This document shows, piece by piece, positions 8,292-17,271 of a DNA stretch of 64,000 nucleotides. The stretch is from positions 1-64,000 of the forward strand of contig JAKMDI010000012.1 in assembly GCA_022428005.1 (NCBI GenBank), read 5' to 3'. Each line of letters opens with the position of its first letter. Position 1 is the first letter of the stretch. The notes beneath the pieces are model-generated. The model saw only the letters and a program-made list of their open reading frames with translations, was not told where the DNA came from and did not search any database. Made by a program: the position numbers and the translations under genes. The stretch is from Flavobacteriaceae bacterium (GTDB lineage Bacteria; Bacteroidota; Bacteroidia; Flavobacteriales; Flavobacteriaceae).

Positions 8292-9959
8292 TTACTGTGG
8301 ATCCATTTCGATTTTCATATTCTCAAATAAAAAGGCATTTTCACTGAGTTCCAGTTGTTTGTTGCTGGTAATTTTAACACCTTTCATCTGTATAACATCA
8401 GTTTTTATATAGGGAAAATATTCTTTGAATTTTTCATCTTTCATTTTGGAATTAAAATCCGAAAAAATATATAAAGATTCATAATCTTTAAGATGGGAAT
8501 CTTTTATTAAAAGCTGGTCTATTTCAATTTTGCTTGGCATATAACAGGTATATCCAAAATTGTGAAGTCCAGAATTCTGTCCAGAAAAAAGGCTTACAGT
8601 GGAGGACTTGGTTTCTGAAGGAATAAAAACACAATTTTTTATTTTAAAATCTCCTTCCCAAGTACTTCCGTAATCTTGACGCAAGCTGACCAGATGTTCT
8701 GCTTTAATGGTTGAATTCTCCATTAAAAATTGACCAAAGCCAATCAATTTTACACCCATATATCCCAAAGTTGAATTTCGAATGGTTGCGTTGTACACCC
8801 CCATATGTGCATCAAATCTCGAAAGCGTACAGTTGTCAAAAATCAGGTTTTTTGAATAATTAGATCCGAAGATCCCCCAATAAGTTTTGTCATTCACATC
8901 ATTGGTCTGTCGACAATTTTCAAATAAAACATTGATGGATCGGGTGACAGACAAATCATAAGAACCCCTTGACACGAGCTTTCCTGCGTTTCCTATTTTT
9001 TGATAGGTTTTGCGCCCAGTTAATAAACAATTTTTTACTTGAACATCCGATGCGTCCTTTATACTTATAAACCCTTGGTAGGGCGCACCATGTTTTCCCT
9101 CCCCTTTGACAAAGTGTTTTAAATTATCGACCTCAACATTAGAACGGTTGATCAATATATTTCGACTGTAGTAGGGATGATTTTCAGACTCTTCCTGGTT
9201 GGCTATGGTTATAAATTTACCTCCATTAATCGTTAATTTTTTTTTATCAATTAGCAGACAAGTCATCTCTGAAACAGCATTGAAATCCCAAAGAATGGGA
9301 GTATTTGCATCGATGTTTCCATTTTTATCTATTAAAAAAATATCTGTTTGATCCTTACCATTATTTTGATTTAAGCCAAACCTAATATACCTCCGTATAG
9401 TAGTATCGTTGACACTGACCAAACTGCCTTCCTCCAATTTGATGTTCACCTTTTTTTGTCCCTTAATCAGAGACGATATATGATCAATTTTAATAGGAGT
9501 TTTTTGAGATTTGACCTCAAAAATCGAGGCAGAATGATCCGCTACATCAGTGTCATCGATCATAAAAGTCGCATTTCCAAAATCAGTGTTTGTACTAATG
9601 ATAGCAGAACCCGCTCTACCACCTATAATATATAGCGCACCATCATCAGCATTAACATCGAGACCGTATTGATTAGCGAGAAGATGAGTAGCTCTGATAT
9701 AGATAACATCATCTGAAACACCATCTCCTAGAGCGCCAAGATCGCTATAGAAGACCCTCCCGTTCTTCTTCAACCGTTCGAGGTCTCTGCTATTCATGTT
9801 GATGTTTAGCGCCCCGCTGTCATCCCAGAGGACTTCTGTTGCATTTTCGTTGATCGTTAAGTAAGATTGACCCATTTCTATTTTTTGATTTTCAACAGAA
9901 TTAGGGGAGGAACAATAAATGAATAAAAAAGTGAGACATAGAAGAAATAATCTTTTCAT
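8292..9959 (-). CDS. Beta-helix lipoprotein with a pectate-lyase-3-like start
   Basis: From the start chosen here the protein is 555 residues, with a lipoprotein signal MKRLFLLCLTFLFIYCSS. The segment DLGALGDGVSDD is the classic start of Pectate_lyase_3 beta-helix proteins. Many short repeated strands with asparagine and ST-x-x pattern follow, such as NVLFENC, NLIFDNCTLS, ATIRNSTLG and FLMENSTIKA. It is probably a surface lyase or glycosidase of the polysaccharide locus. I cannot assign a CAZy family. The reading frame is open 38 codons further upstream and that part encodes a second signal peptide (listed separately). It lies between the enolase-superfamily gene and susC on the same strand. 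Confidence 0.8.
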   Translation of the reverse strand: MKRLFLLCLTFLFIYCSSPNSVENQKIEMGQSYLTINENATEVLWDDSGALNINMNSRDLERLKKNGRVFYSDLGALGDGVSDDVIYIRATHLLANQYGLDVNADDGALYIIGGRAGSAIISTNTDFGNATFMIDDTDVADHSASIFEVKSQKTPIKIDHISSLIKGQKKVNIKLEEGSLVSVNDTTIRRYIRFGLNQNNGKDQTDIFLIDKNGNIDANTPILWDFNAVSEMTCLLIDKKKLTINGGKFITIANQEESENHPYYSRNILINRSNVEVDNLKHFVKGEGKHGAPYQGFISIKDASDVQVKNCLLTGRKTYQKIGNAGKLVSRGSYDLSVTRSINVLFENCRQTNDVNDKTYWGIFGSNYSKNLIFDNCTLSRFDAHMGVYNATIRNSTLGYMGVKLIGFGQFLMENSTIKAEHLVSLRQDYGSTWEGDFKIKNCVFIPSETKSSTVSLFSGQNSGLHNFGYTCYMPSKIEIDQLLIKDSHLKDYESLYIFSDFNSKMKDEKFKEYFPYIKTDVIQMKGVKITSNKQLELSENAFLFENMKIEMDPQ

Positions 9960-10073
9960 GGGTCTTAATGTTAAGTCAAACTTGAACTTCATATGAATAA
10001 CGTCATCTTTTGGAGCCTGATTTTGACCATAAACGCCTGTGAATAACAAAGCAAAGATTAATATTTTCCTCAT
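9960..10073 (-). pseudogene. In-frame remnant: second signal peptide fused upstream
   Basis: Directly before the start used for the beta-helix lipoprotein, the same frame reads MRKILIFALLFTGVYGQNQ and about 19 more residues (APKDDVIHMKF and so on) without a stop. That is a complete Sec signal peptide followed at once by another start and a lipoprotein signal. The best reading is the remains of the first codons of a deleted secreted protein, or a leader ORF that ran into the next gene. If translated as one protein (593 residues), the second hydrophobic segment would lie near residues 41-55. Confidence 0.5.
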
Positions 10074-10145
10074 TTGATTATTTTAGAAGATTAATTATTA
10101 TAGATAAAAATAGTAACTATTTTATTGCAAAAAATATTAACCTTT

Positions 10146-11411
10146 TTATTGGAGTGTTAAATGTTTTTTTATGAAGTCAGGATCTATAGTAATGCCCAAG
10201 CCAGGTCCTTTTGGCACCTCTACAACCCCCTCGTTGCTGGTCAACTTGGAGGTATCACACTGATATGGAATTTGGGTATTGAACCCTTTAAATTCGTGAT
10301 AAGGACCTGCATTGGGAATACAAGAAACAAAATGCATCATGTATAGATATCCCAATCCATTTCCTGAAATATGGGGGACACAAGGAATGTTTAATGCCTC
10401 GGACATTCGGGCTACTTTGATAGAACGAATCATTCCGCCAAAGTAAAACAAGTCGGGTTGAACAATATCCAAAGCTCGATTTCCTATAAGCCATCTAAAA
10501 TTTCTCATACTCGCTTCTTGTTCACCTCCAGCAACAGGAACGGATAGTTTTCGGGTAACTTCTCTTGTTCCTTCATACCAATCAAAAGGAACGGGTTCTT
10601 CATAAAAATCATAGTTGTATTCCTCCAAAAGCTTACCGATCCTGATGGCCTCTTCAACGTCATAGGATCCATTGGAATCCGCATACAGCGTCATGTCATC
10701 ACCAAAAGTTTCTCTGACCAAAGGAATTAACTTTTCTGATCTGCCGTTGGGAAAATCTTTGTTTTTGCTCATCCTTCCTCCAACCTTAAATTTTACAGCT
10801 TTTGCCGCCGAGGCATTTACGTTTTCTTTAATTAATTCTATGGATTCCTCCGCCGACTTCCCCCTGAAGTTATTGGCTTGATAAACAGATATTTTTGGAT
10901 GATGCACCTCACCCAACAATTGACCGATGGACTGATTTTGAATTTTTCCAATCATATCCAATAGCGCAAATTCTATAGTCGCCCATGGCACCCAAAGGGC
11001 TAAATTTTGTAACTTATAATTACTTTTATACAAATATATTCCCTCCATAATTGCCTCAAGGTCACGAACATCCTTCCCAATTAAATAGGGCTGCAAACGG
11101 GTGTAAAATACTGGCCAAACCGACTTTAGCTTGTCACTATTTCCCACTGAAATACCATGAGCACCACTTGTGGAGATGACTTCACAAATGAAATTATTTT
11201 TGTAGCGTTTTAATTCAAGGGACGCAATAATTATAGGTTCTTTTAAAACTGACAAATCCATCACTGGTTGGGACAATATCTTATCGATCTCAAAAAAATC
11301 TCGCTCAATTGAACGCTCTTGTTCCCCAAAATAATTACAGGATATTGACGGGAGTAAACCCAAGGATCCTATAGATCCATATTTTAAAAACTTACGTCGG
11401 TTTAATTTCAT
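10146..11411 (-). CDS. Enolase-superfamily sugar-acid dehydratase with Tat signal
   Basis: The 421-residue protein begins with a twin-arginine signal (RRKFLK at 5-10, then a hydrophobic stretch), so it is likely exported to the periplasm folded. The rest is a mandelate racemase/muconate lactonising enzyme: K207-x-K209 as base, magnesium ligands D245, E271 and E297, D320, and H347 in PHISGNG as the second base. Members with this layout dehydrate galactarate, gluconate, mannonate or fuconate. The substrate is not clear. Export is unusual for a sugar-acid dehydratase. It is the first gene of the minus-strand run that continues with the beta-helix protein and susC/D. Confidence 0.85.
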   Translation of the reverse strand: MKLNRRKFLKYGSIGSLGLLPSISCNYFGEQERSIERDFFEIDKILSQPVMDLSVLKEPIIIASLELKRYKNNFICEVISTSGAHGISVGNSDKLKSVWPVFYTRLQPYLIGKDVRDLEAIMEGIYLYKSNYKLQNLALWVPWATIEFALLDMIGKIQNQSIGQLLGEVHHPKISVYQANNFRGKSAEESIELIKENVNASAAKAVKFKVGGRMSKNKDFPNGRSEKLIPLVRETFGDDMTLYADSNGSYDVEEAIRIGKLLEEYNYDFYEEPVPFDWYEGTREVTRKLSVPVAGGEQEASMRNFRWLIGNRALDIVQPDLFYFGGMIRSIKVARMSEALNIPCVPHISGNGLGYLYMMHFVSCIPNAGPYHEFKGFNTQIPYQCDTSKLTSNEGVVEVPKGPGLGITIDPDFIKKHLTLQ

Positions 11412-11622
11412 TTAATTCAATTTTAAAAAGATAATTATGCCTGCATTAGACTTAAATAAAGTTGAGGAAAATACCTTGGCTTAATATTCCCAAATCAGCT
11501 ATTTGTCCCTCTAAATTAAAATTAAATGTAAATTTATTTAAAATGTATGGGCAAAAACCATAAATCATTATTTCCTATCAATACTGTAAAAAAGTTTTTT
11601 TTACCATAAAAAACCATTCCCT

Positions 11623-13188
11623 ATGAAAATGTCATTTAACGCTTTGTTTTACTGCTCCTTGTGGTTGTGTTTCTTAAATGGCGTAAAATGCCAAACGTCT
11701 CCTGAGAAGATAGAATTTACACGTCAAGGGGTACAAAGAATGATCTTTGACGAAAAACAGTCGATCACGATGGCAAAATTAGATCCCAAATCCATTATTG
11801 GAATGGCTACAATGCACCCCCAAAAACACTACTTGAGGGAACGGGCCACAACCCAGGTGGTTCAGGATCAATTAATTGTTAAATCCCAAGGTAAAAGCGA
11901 AACAAATATTTGGTTTGGGGGGTTTAATCCTTTTGTCGGCTATACCATAGACTTGGCGTCGAGTATCGGGCATGGAGCCATTGGCTATGAATTTTCAGAT
12001 GCTGAAAGAAATGAGAGGGTGGTCATCAAAATATTATTTAAAGATAGTTTGATAGTGGGGGTTCAATTTGATTTGTTCAAAAACGATTCCCCAGTCATTC
12101 AAGAAAAAATTGGATTAAACTCAGGCAATCAACAGAGCATTAAAGGAAAAATTATACTCCAAATGTTGGGAAGTGGATTTACACTTTTTCACCAGAACAA
12201 ATGGATTCCTATGGTTATCGGTCAGTTTGATTTCAATAAGCACATCGATTTACGGAAGAAAAAGTACCTCTATTCATTCCAGTCCCACCTCTATGTGGCC
12301 TTAGATCAAGGAGCGGTTCATGTCAATGACATCCATATGGCGGTCAACACCGGGATTGGGATGGCCGATATCAGAGCCATTACCTTCGAGGATGGTACTC
12401 CATTTTTAGAAAACGGCAGATTGTGGTACACCCTCTCCATCAGAGGCCGCGCCTTACCCCACCATATTCAGGGAGTATTTAGCTTAAACCCGACTGTTTT
12501 TGATCTGAAGTTGGAGGGAATTATTGTTTTCGACAGAGGAGATGGATTACTCAGGAATGAAATTGCCTCCCATCTGTTCTTCGATCGAAATGAAAAACTC
12601 TGGCGAGGGTTAACCACAGGATTCAGTGCTTATGCCAATCCCGAAAAAGAAAAAAAACAGCTTTTGGCCATAGAGAGTAAAACAGACCCAAGATTTGGTT
12701 TTTCTGTGATGAAAGCCACCCCTTTTGGAATGGTAGGGGACATAGAAGACCCCCATTTGTTGTTTGATCGCTCGGCAAATAAATGGAGGATGCTTACCTG
12801 CGAAAACATCAATGGTTATAAAGCGGTGGTTTTAGAATCTGACCACTGGAACAAAGCGTTTAAAAGGATTGCAGGTCCTGTAGCTCATAATTCAACAGGG
12901 ACATCGATTCAAAAAATTGGAGGTAAGCGGTACTGCTTTTCTGGCAGTTCAGAACGAAAAATATTTATATACAGCTACCCTGATTTAAAGGAATTGGGCA
13001 CTTTAAATATGGATTTACCCCCATGGGACAAAACCTCAGGGACCCGGGTTTGGCCCAATGTTGTTCAGCTGCCCGAAGGCTATCCATTCAGGTATGTCGC
13101 ATTGATGATGGACCGCTACCAATACCCTTATCAGGTTGGAAAACATTGGTCCTATGGTGCCGTTTATTTATATCACGGCCATGATTAA
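11623..13188 (+). CDS. Secreted beta-propeller glycosidase-like protein, unassigned
   Basis: The 521-residue protein has a signal peptide (to about residue 23, ending VKCQ). I do not recognise its family. The C-terminal part has blade-like stretches typical of five-bladed beta-propeller glycosidases: DIEDPHLLFDRSANKWRML (about 370-390), GTSIQKIGGKRYCFSGS, and RVWPNVVQLPEGYPFRYVALMMD, with acidic residues in the D-P-H position often used by clan GH-F and GH130-like enzymes. The N-terminal half looks like a beta-sandwich. It starts about 210 bases from the divergent enolase-superfamily gene and faces the PL6 gene. It is a good candidate for a new glycosidase family, without direct evidence of activity. 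Confidence 0.6.
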   Translation: MKMSFNALFYCSLWLCFLNGVKCQTSPEKIEFTRQGVQRMIFDEKQSITMAKLDPKSIIGMATMHPQKHYLRERATTQVVQDQLIVKSQGKSETNIWFGGFNPFVGYTIDLASSIGHGAIGYEFSDAERNERVVIKILFKDSLIVGVQFDLFKNDSPVIQEKIGLNSGNQQSIKGKIILQMLGSGFTLFHQNKWIPMVIGQFDFNKHIDLRKKKYLYSFQSHLYVALDQGAVHVNDIHMAVNTGIGMADIRAITFEDGTPFLENGRLWYTLSIRGRALPHHIQGVFSLNPTVFDLKLEGIIVFDRGDGLLRNEIASHLFFDRNEKLWRGLTTGFSAYANPEKEKKQLLAIESKTDPRFGFSVMKATPFGMVGDIEDPHLLFDRSANKWRMLTCENINGYKAVVLESDHWNKAFKRIAGPVAHNSTGTSIQKIGGKRYCFSGSSERKIFIYSYPDLKELGTLNMDLPPWDKTSGTRVWPNVVQLPEGYPFRYVALMMDRYQYPYQVGKHWSYGAVYLYHGHD

Positions 13189-13212
13189 TACTTTTGGGCG
13201 AGATTTTAAAAT

Positions 13213-14610
13213 CTAATACTCCGAATAATTTGCACCATAATTCCCTTCCGCCAAAATTGTATCGGGTAGGCCATTTGAAAATTGCAGCGCACCCAGTGTT
13301 TTTATCTTCCCACGAGCTTTACCCAAAAGATCATATTCCATGAGATCTGTTTTGTCGGTTGCAAGGCGCTTTGTAGAAGGGGTATTCTCACTGGGAGAAA
13401 ACAGCCCATTGTCAGAACGTTTAAACTGTGGGTTTTCATTTCGAATCCCAGAAATCTTAGCATTTGACCTCCCGAAACTAAGATTGTTGTGCCACTCCCA
13501 TGCCACGGGACGGTCTCCTTTGACATATTCAATAAAATTATTCCCTGGCGTTCCTCGATCAAAGAAAAAAACATTTCCCTCTACAATACAGTTCATCGGT
13601 GGAGTGCCGTTGGGATGTTTGGAATGATTAATTCCAATTTGAAGGGTGTTCTGGCAATCGATAAAAGTATTAAAGAGAAGCTGCACGTCGGAGACCCTGA
13701 TGTATAAATCGTCGGGGGTGCCATCCATCATTCCAATTCCAAAAGCTTCCAGATCTTGAAAATAATTATTCAACACCAAGTGCCCAGAACCTTGTATCCT
13801 AATGCCACCACTTTTGGGTTCATCGGTTCCAAAAAAAATATTTTCAGAGACAATATTATTATCTCCGTGTCTTAAGACCAAGGACCCTTTACAGTTTTTA
13901 AAAATATTTCTTCTAATAAAATTACCGTTTGATTTAATTGAAATAATCTCAGCCTCCCCATTGGCGCGTTCAAAATAATTGTCCTCAATAACAGTATTGG
14001 AGGCTCCTGGTGGCGGGTCAAATGGATTGTTGTGGGTGATCAGTTGAAGGGTCTCAAAACCATTTCCACTGCCCTCAGGAATATTTTTAAACAAATTGTG
14101 ATGAATGTGATGCCTTTCATTTTTATTGGACACCACAATTTGAAGTAATTGACATCCTTTGGGATATTTTGAATTGTACGTTTTGTTTTGAAAAGTGTTG
14201 TGCGCAATTTCTGTTGCGGTACTGCCCACTTGTACCCTCAACCATTTTTTACTTTTAGAATCGTCCCAAAGACAATGGGATACTTTTATAGAATTTCCCA
14301 ACAATTCCAAACTCCCGTTGGCTTCAAAAGCCAACCCCTCCAGGTGGATGAAATTTCCTTTTATTTCAATTTTAGAATGAATTTTTGCCTTTGCCCACCC
14401 CGCCGATTTTAGGGTAACTGGAGCGCCTTTTTTTCCATTGACATTATCCAGCAACACAGCACCTTCATAGCTACCATCCTCCAAAAGAATTACATCCCCT
14501 GGTTTTGCTTTTTTATAAGCAGCAACCAATTCTTGTGCATTGCTTACATTAACATTTTGACTGATCCCAAGGCAAGGAAGTAGAAGAAAAAAGAGTAACA
14601 ACTTTTTCAT
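13213..14610 (-). CDS. PL6-family polysaccharide lyase (alginate/dermatan type)
   Basis: The 465-residue secreted protein (signal to GISQ, about residue 18) is a right-handed beta-helix of the chondroitinase B/PL6 family. The catalytic set is visible: calcium-site E219 and E221 (NGEAEI), Lys226 (ISIKSN) and Arg247 (LRHGDNN). The spacing 2-5-21 equals that I recall for chondroitinase B of Pedobacter. Family members cleave alginate or dermatan sulfate by beta-elimination. With a glucuronidase and sulfatases nearby, a sulfated uronate glycan is as likely as alginate. It is divergent from the beta-propeller gene at 14785, across an inverted repeat. Confidence 0.9.
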   Translation of the reverse strand: MKKLLLFFLLLPCLGISQNVNVSNAQELVAAYKKAKPGDVILLEDGSYEGAVLLDNVNGKKGAPVTLKSAGWAKAKIHSKIEIKGNFIHLEGLAFEANGSLELLGNSIKVSHCLWDDSKSKKWLRVQVGSTATEIAHNTFQNKTYNSKYPKGCQLLQIVVSNKNERHHIHHNLFKNIPEGSGNGFETLQLITHNNPFDPPPGASNTVIEDNYFERANGEAEIISIKSNGNFIRRNIFKNCKGSLVLRHGDNNIVSENIFFGTDEPKSGGIRIQGSGHLVLNNYFQDLEAFGIGMMDGTPDDLYIRVSDVQLLFNTFIDCQNTLQIGINHSKHPNGTPPMNCIVEGNVFFFDRGTPGNNFIEYVKGDRPVAWEWHNNLSFGRSNAKISGIRNENPQFKRSDNGLFSPSENTPSTKRLATDKTDLMEYDLLGKARGKIKTLGALQFSNGLPDTILAEGNYGANYSEY

Positions 14611-14636
14611 GAATATATTATTTTTAGATAAAGAAA

Positions 14637-14655
14637 TGACATATACGATATGTCA
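14637..14655. promoter_or_regulatory. Perfect inverted repeat, candidate operator
   Basis: TGACATAT (14637-14644), ACG, ATATGTCA (14648-14655): an exact 8-bp inverted repeat with a 3-bp spacer. It lies between the divergent PL6 lyase and beta-propeller genes, 27 bases before the lyase start. It has the size of a binding site for a dimeric repressor (GntR, LacI or CRP-like). The regulator is not in the window, and I found no second copy by eye. Confidence 0.5.
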
Positions 14656-14784
14656 AAGCAATTTAAATGTAATAATACAAATATAGAAAAACCACGATTG
14701 GAAAACTTTTTAAACAGACGCAGCACTCGACTTAATTACTAATTTTTAACTTGTAGGGCGATTATTTAATTCTAAAAAAATCCC

Positions 14785-15762
14785 TTGAAAAAAATTTTAA
14801 CCGACTCCTATCGCTTTATTTTCCTAATTGGCTTTTCTTTTGTTGCCCAATCCCAATCGTTGGAAATGATTTCATCTCCAATTGTTTTCCAAGGGGACGA
14901 AAAAAAGGCGTATCGCGATCCTGCTGTTTTATATCACCAAGGTCGCTTTCATCTGTTTTTTACAATGGTGAAAACAGAAAACGAAAAAATATTTTCCTAT
15001 ACCGCCTACAGTCAATCCGATGATTTAATTCATTGGTCGGAAGAGCGCATTCTCACTCCTAAAGACCAATCTTTAAATTTTTCCAGCCCAGGAAATATTA
15101 TTTTTTTTCAAGGGGAATGGATTTTATGTTTGCAGACCTACCCAAGGCCCAATCACACCACAGACCAAGAGGTCCGTTATGGCAATCGCAATGCCCGCTT
15201 GTACACCATGCGCAGTAAAGATCTAAAAAGCTGGAGCCTTCCCACATTGTTAAAAGTAAAGGGTAACGATATCGCCGAATCCGATATGGGCAGGATGATA
15301 GACCCCTATTTGTTAGAGGACATAGAGGAACCGGGAAAGTGGTGGTGCTTTTACAAACAAAATGGAGTGAGCATGTCTTATAGTTATAACCTCATAGATT
15401 GGACTTTTTTTGGCAGTAAACGATCTGGAGAAAATGTTTGTGTTTTAAAGGAAAATGGTGAATACATCATGTTTCATTCGCCTTCTAATGGAATTGGCAT
15501 CAAACGATCAAAAGACCTCGTTGAGTGGAGCGATTGGGGAGACTTGATTACCCTAAATCAAAAGCAATGGAGCTGGGCCAAAGGTAGGGTTTCTGCTGGC
15601 ACAGTAGTTGACCTTCGGGCGGATGAAAAATGGGGGAAATACCTGATGTTTTTTCACGGTTCAGGTCCCAAGACAGAGGGCGAAGGAGATTTTGATAAAA
15701 ATGCTTCTTTGGGTATTGCATGGAGCGATGACTTGGTCCATTGGGAATGGCCAAAAAATTAA
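14785..15762 (+). CDS. GH43-like five-bladed beta-propeller glycosidase
   Basis: The 325-residue protein has a signal peptide (to about AQSQS, residue 24) and the clan GH-F layout: YRDPAVLYHQGRFHLFFT with D45 (base), RMIDPYLL with D173 (transition-state modulator) and E216 in a SGENVC stretch as a possible acid. DLIHW, DLKSW, DLVEW and DLVHW repeats mark blade ends. It starts with TTG; no better ATG lies in the frame before the signal. It probably removes a side sugar such as arabinose, xylose or an anhydro-sugar. The subfamily is not determined. It stands alone on the plus strand between two minus-strand genes. Confidence 0.75.
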   Translation: MKKILTDSYRFIFLIGFSFVAQSQSLEMISSPIVFQGDEKKAYRDPAVLYHQGRFHLFFTMVKTENEKIFSYTAYSQSDDLIHWSEERILTPKDQSLNFSSPGNIIFFQGEWILCLQTYPRPNHTTDQEVRYGNRNARLYTMRSKDLKSWSLPTLLKVKGNDIAESDMGRMIDPYLLEDIEEPGKWWCFYKQNGVSMSYSYNLIDWTFFGSKRSGENVCVLKENGEYIMFHSPSNGIGIKRSKDLVEWSDWGDLITLNQKQWSWAKGRVSAGTVVDLRADEKWGKYLMFFHGSGPKTEGEGDFDKNASLGIAWSDDLVHWEWPKN

Positions 15763-15853
15763 CACCCATTTTTTAAAATCCACTTTTAAGCCTAAATAAA
15801 ATTGCAAGTGGGAAGCGTTGTCTTTTAAGCTGAACCTAATTAATGTTGAAGCC

Positions 15854-17068
15854 TTACAATCGGGTATTGACGATGTTATTAAAAATTGATCCAAATGTAT
15901 AACTCAGCCCCATTGAGATACGGTTTTGAAAATCGGTAGAAATTTGTCTCTGTCTCAGTAACAAATCCTCGATGGAGGCTTCGCCTTTTGGAAGGTTGAT
16001 CTGATCTCGAATGACGCGGAAGTAGCCAGAAACTCTTAAGGAAAGTCCTCTCGTTAGTCTTAGATTAAAATTGTTGTTTATTGTCAGTCTCCTCTGATCA
16101 GGTTCATCCAAAAATTGGGAGGCCACCATGTATGTATAGATACTCCCCCATTTTTCTCTAAACCTCAGGTTCAATGTCAAGGATTGATTAAACAATCTCT
16201 GGTCATCAAAGCCATAAAGGGTTTCTTCTAAATACTCATAGGAATTATACCCCAGTTTGTATGCTAAAGTAACCTCACGGGTTAATACTTGGTCGTAAGG
16301 AATAAAGTTGTACTCTAAAGCAGGGGAAAAATTATAAGCAGATTTATAGTTTTGATAGGTGTCCTGACGATAGGATCCAAAGACCCCAAATGAAATACGA
16401 TCGGAGATACTTTTAACCAAACTCCCGCTGTAAAATAATCTTTCGCGCTCACTACTGTAATCTTGGTCATCTCCAGAAAAAAACTTTAATGATCGCCGCA
16501 GCCCAAAATCAGATCGCAAGCGCCACATTTCTGTTACCCTATCAACCTCCAACCCTAAATTGTATTCTTCTTCGTTGATGCTTTTTTCGTTCTCAAAATT
16601 GAAAGATCCAGAAACTTCAAAAACCCAGTTTTTCCAAGAATCATCTATCGTTTCCTCTTGTGCCTGCTCCCCCTTTTTAAAGGTAACTTCAATGATGTCT
16701 TTGTAATCTGTGTTCTGAAGGAAGTAAACCATTCCCAACTTATAGGTATTTAGCAGCACCTCTCGGGATTCATTAAAGGTTAGATTTTGCTCTATATCGG
16801 TGTGGATTTTATTTTCTGTATTGGAAAACTTATTTTTTCCAAAATATTCAAATGAATATTTTTTTCCACCACCTGCGTTGCTGATTTCAAATACAAATAC
16901 TTCAATGTCAGAAAGGGTTCGATCTCTAACATAATCGAATATAAGGGTGTTTTGTTTTAAAAAATCATCATCACAAGGACAGCTCAAAAATATCTTGATC
17001 TTATCCGATTGTGAAAGAGCTTTTAATGGAAAAATTAGAATGATATAAAGGAAAAAAATGTTTTTCAT
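15854..17068 (-). CDS. Outer-membrane beta-barrel protein, function unknown
   Basis: The 404-residue protein has a signal peptide (to LSQS, about residue 21). An N-terminal part contains an odd LSCPCDDDF stretch and ISNAGGGKKYSFEYFG. From about residue 150 many alternating strands with turn residues follow (WVFEVSGSFNF, RISFGVFGSYRQ, LSLRVSGYFRV, RISMGLSYTFG), typical of a DUF481-like porin-type barrel. The C-terminal residues are not the usual aromatic end. No enzymatic motif is seen. It lies within the polysaccharide region but the function is unknown; it could be a general OMP that happens to sit here. Confidence 0.6.
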   Translation of the reverse strand: MKNIFFLYIILIFPLKALSQSDKIKIFLSCPCDDDFLKQNTLIFDYVRDRTLSDIEVFVFEISNAGGGKKYSFEYFGKNKFSNTENKIHTDIEQNLTFNESREVLLNTYKLGMVYFLQNTDYKDIIEVTFKKGEQAQEETIDDSWKNWVFEVSGSFNFENEKSINEEEYNLGLEVDRVTEMWRLRSDFGLRRSLKFFSGDDQDYSSERERLFYSGSLVKSISDRISFGVFGSYRQDTYQNYKSAYNFSPALEYNFIPYDQVLTREVTLAYKLGYNSYEYLEETLYGFDDQRLFNQSLTLNLRFREKWGSIYTYMVASQFLDEPDQRRLTINNNFNLRLTRGLSLRVSGYFRVIRDQINLPKGEASIEDLLLRQRQISTDFQNRISMGLSYTFGSIFNNIVNTRL

Positions 17069-17087
17069 AAGCGTTTACAAACTTACA

Positions 17088-17103
17088 CAAACAATTTTGT
17101 TTG
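17088..17103. promoter_or_regulatory. Perfect inverted repeat upstream of the beta-barrel gene
   Basis: CAAACAA (17088-17094), TT, TTGTTTG (17097-17103): an exact 7-bp inverted repeat, about 20 bases before the barrel gene start and about 170 before the beta-glucuronidase. It may be an operator for one or both divergent genes. No TAnnTTTG element is adjacent, so this is only a candidate. Confidence 0.35.
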
Positions 17104-17271
17104 GATAATTTATCAAGAATTCATTTGATGTGGATTATGTTTTTAATAAAAAAAAAGGATTAGAACTTGTCTCATTGTGATGGTCTTTTCTAAATATTTA
17201 TAATTTTTGAAATTAATTTGGAAAACATGGCAGTCTGAACGATATTCGATGAATTAATAAAAACACAAACA

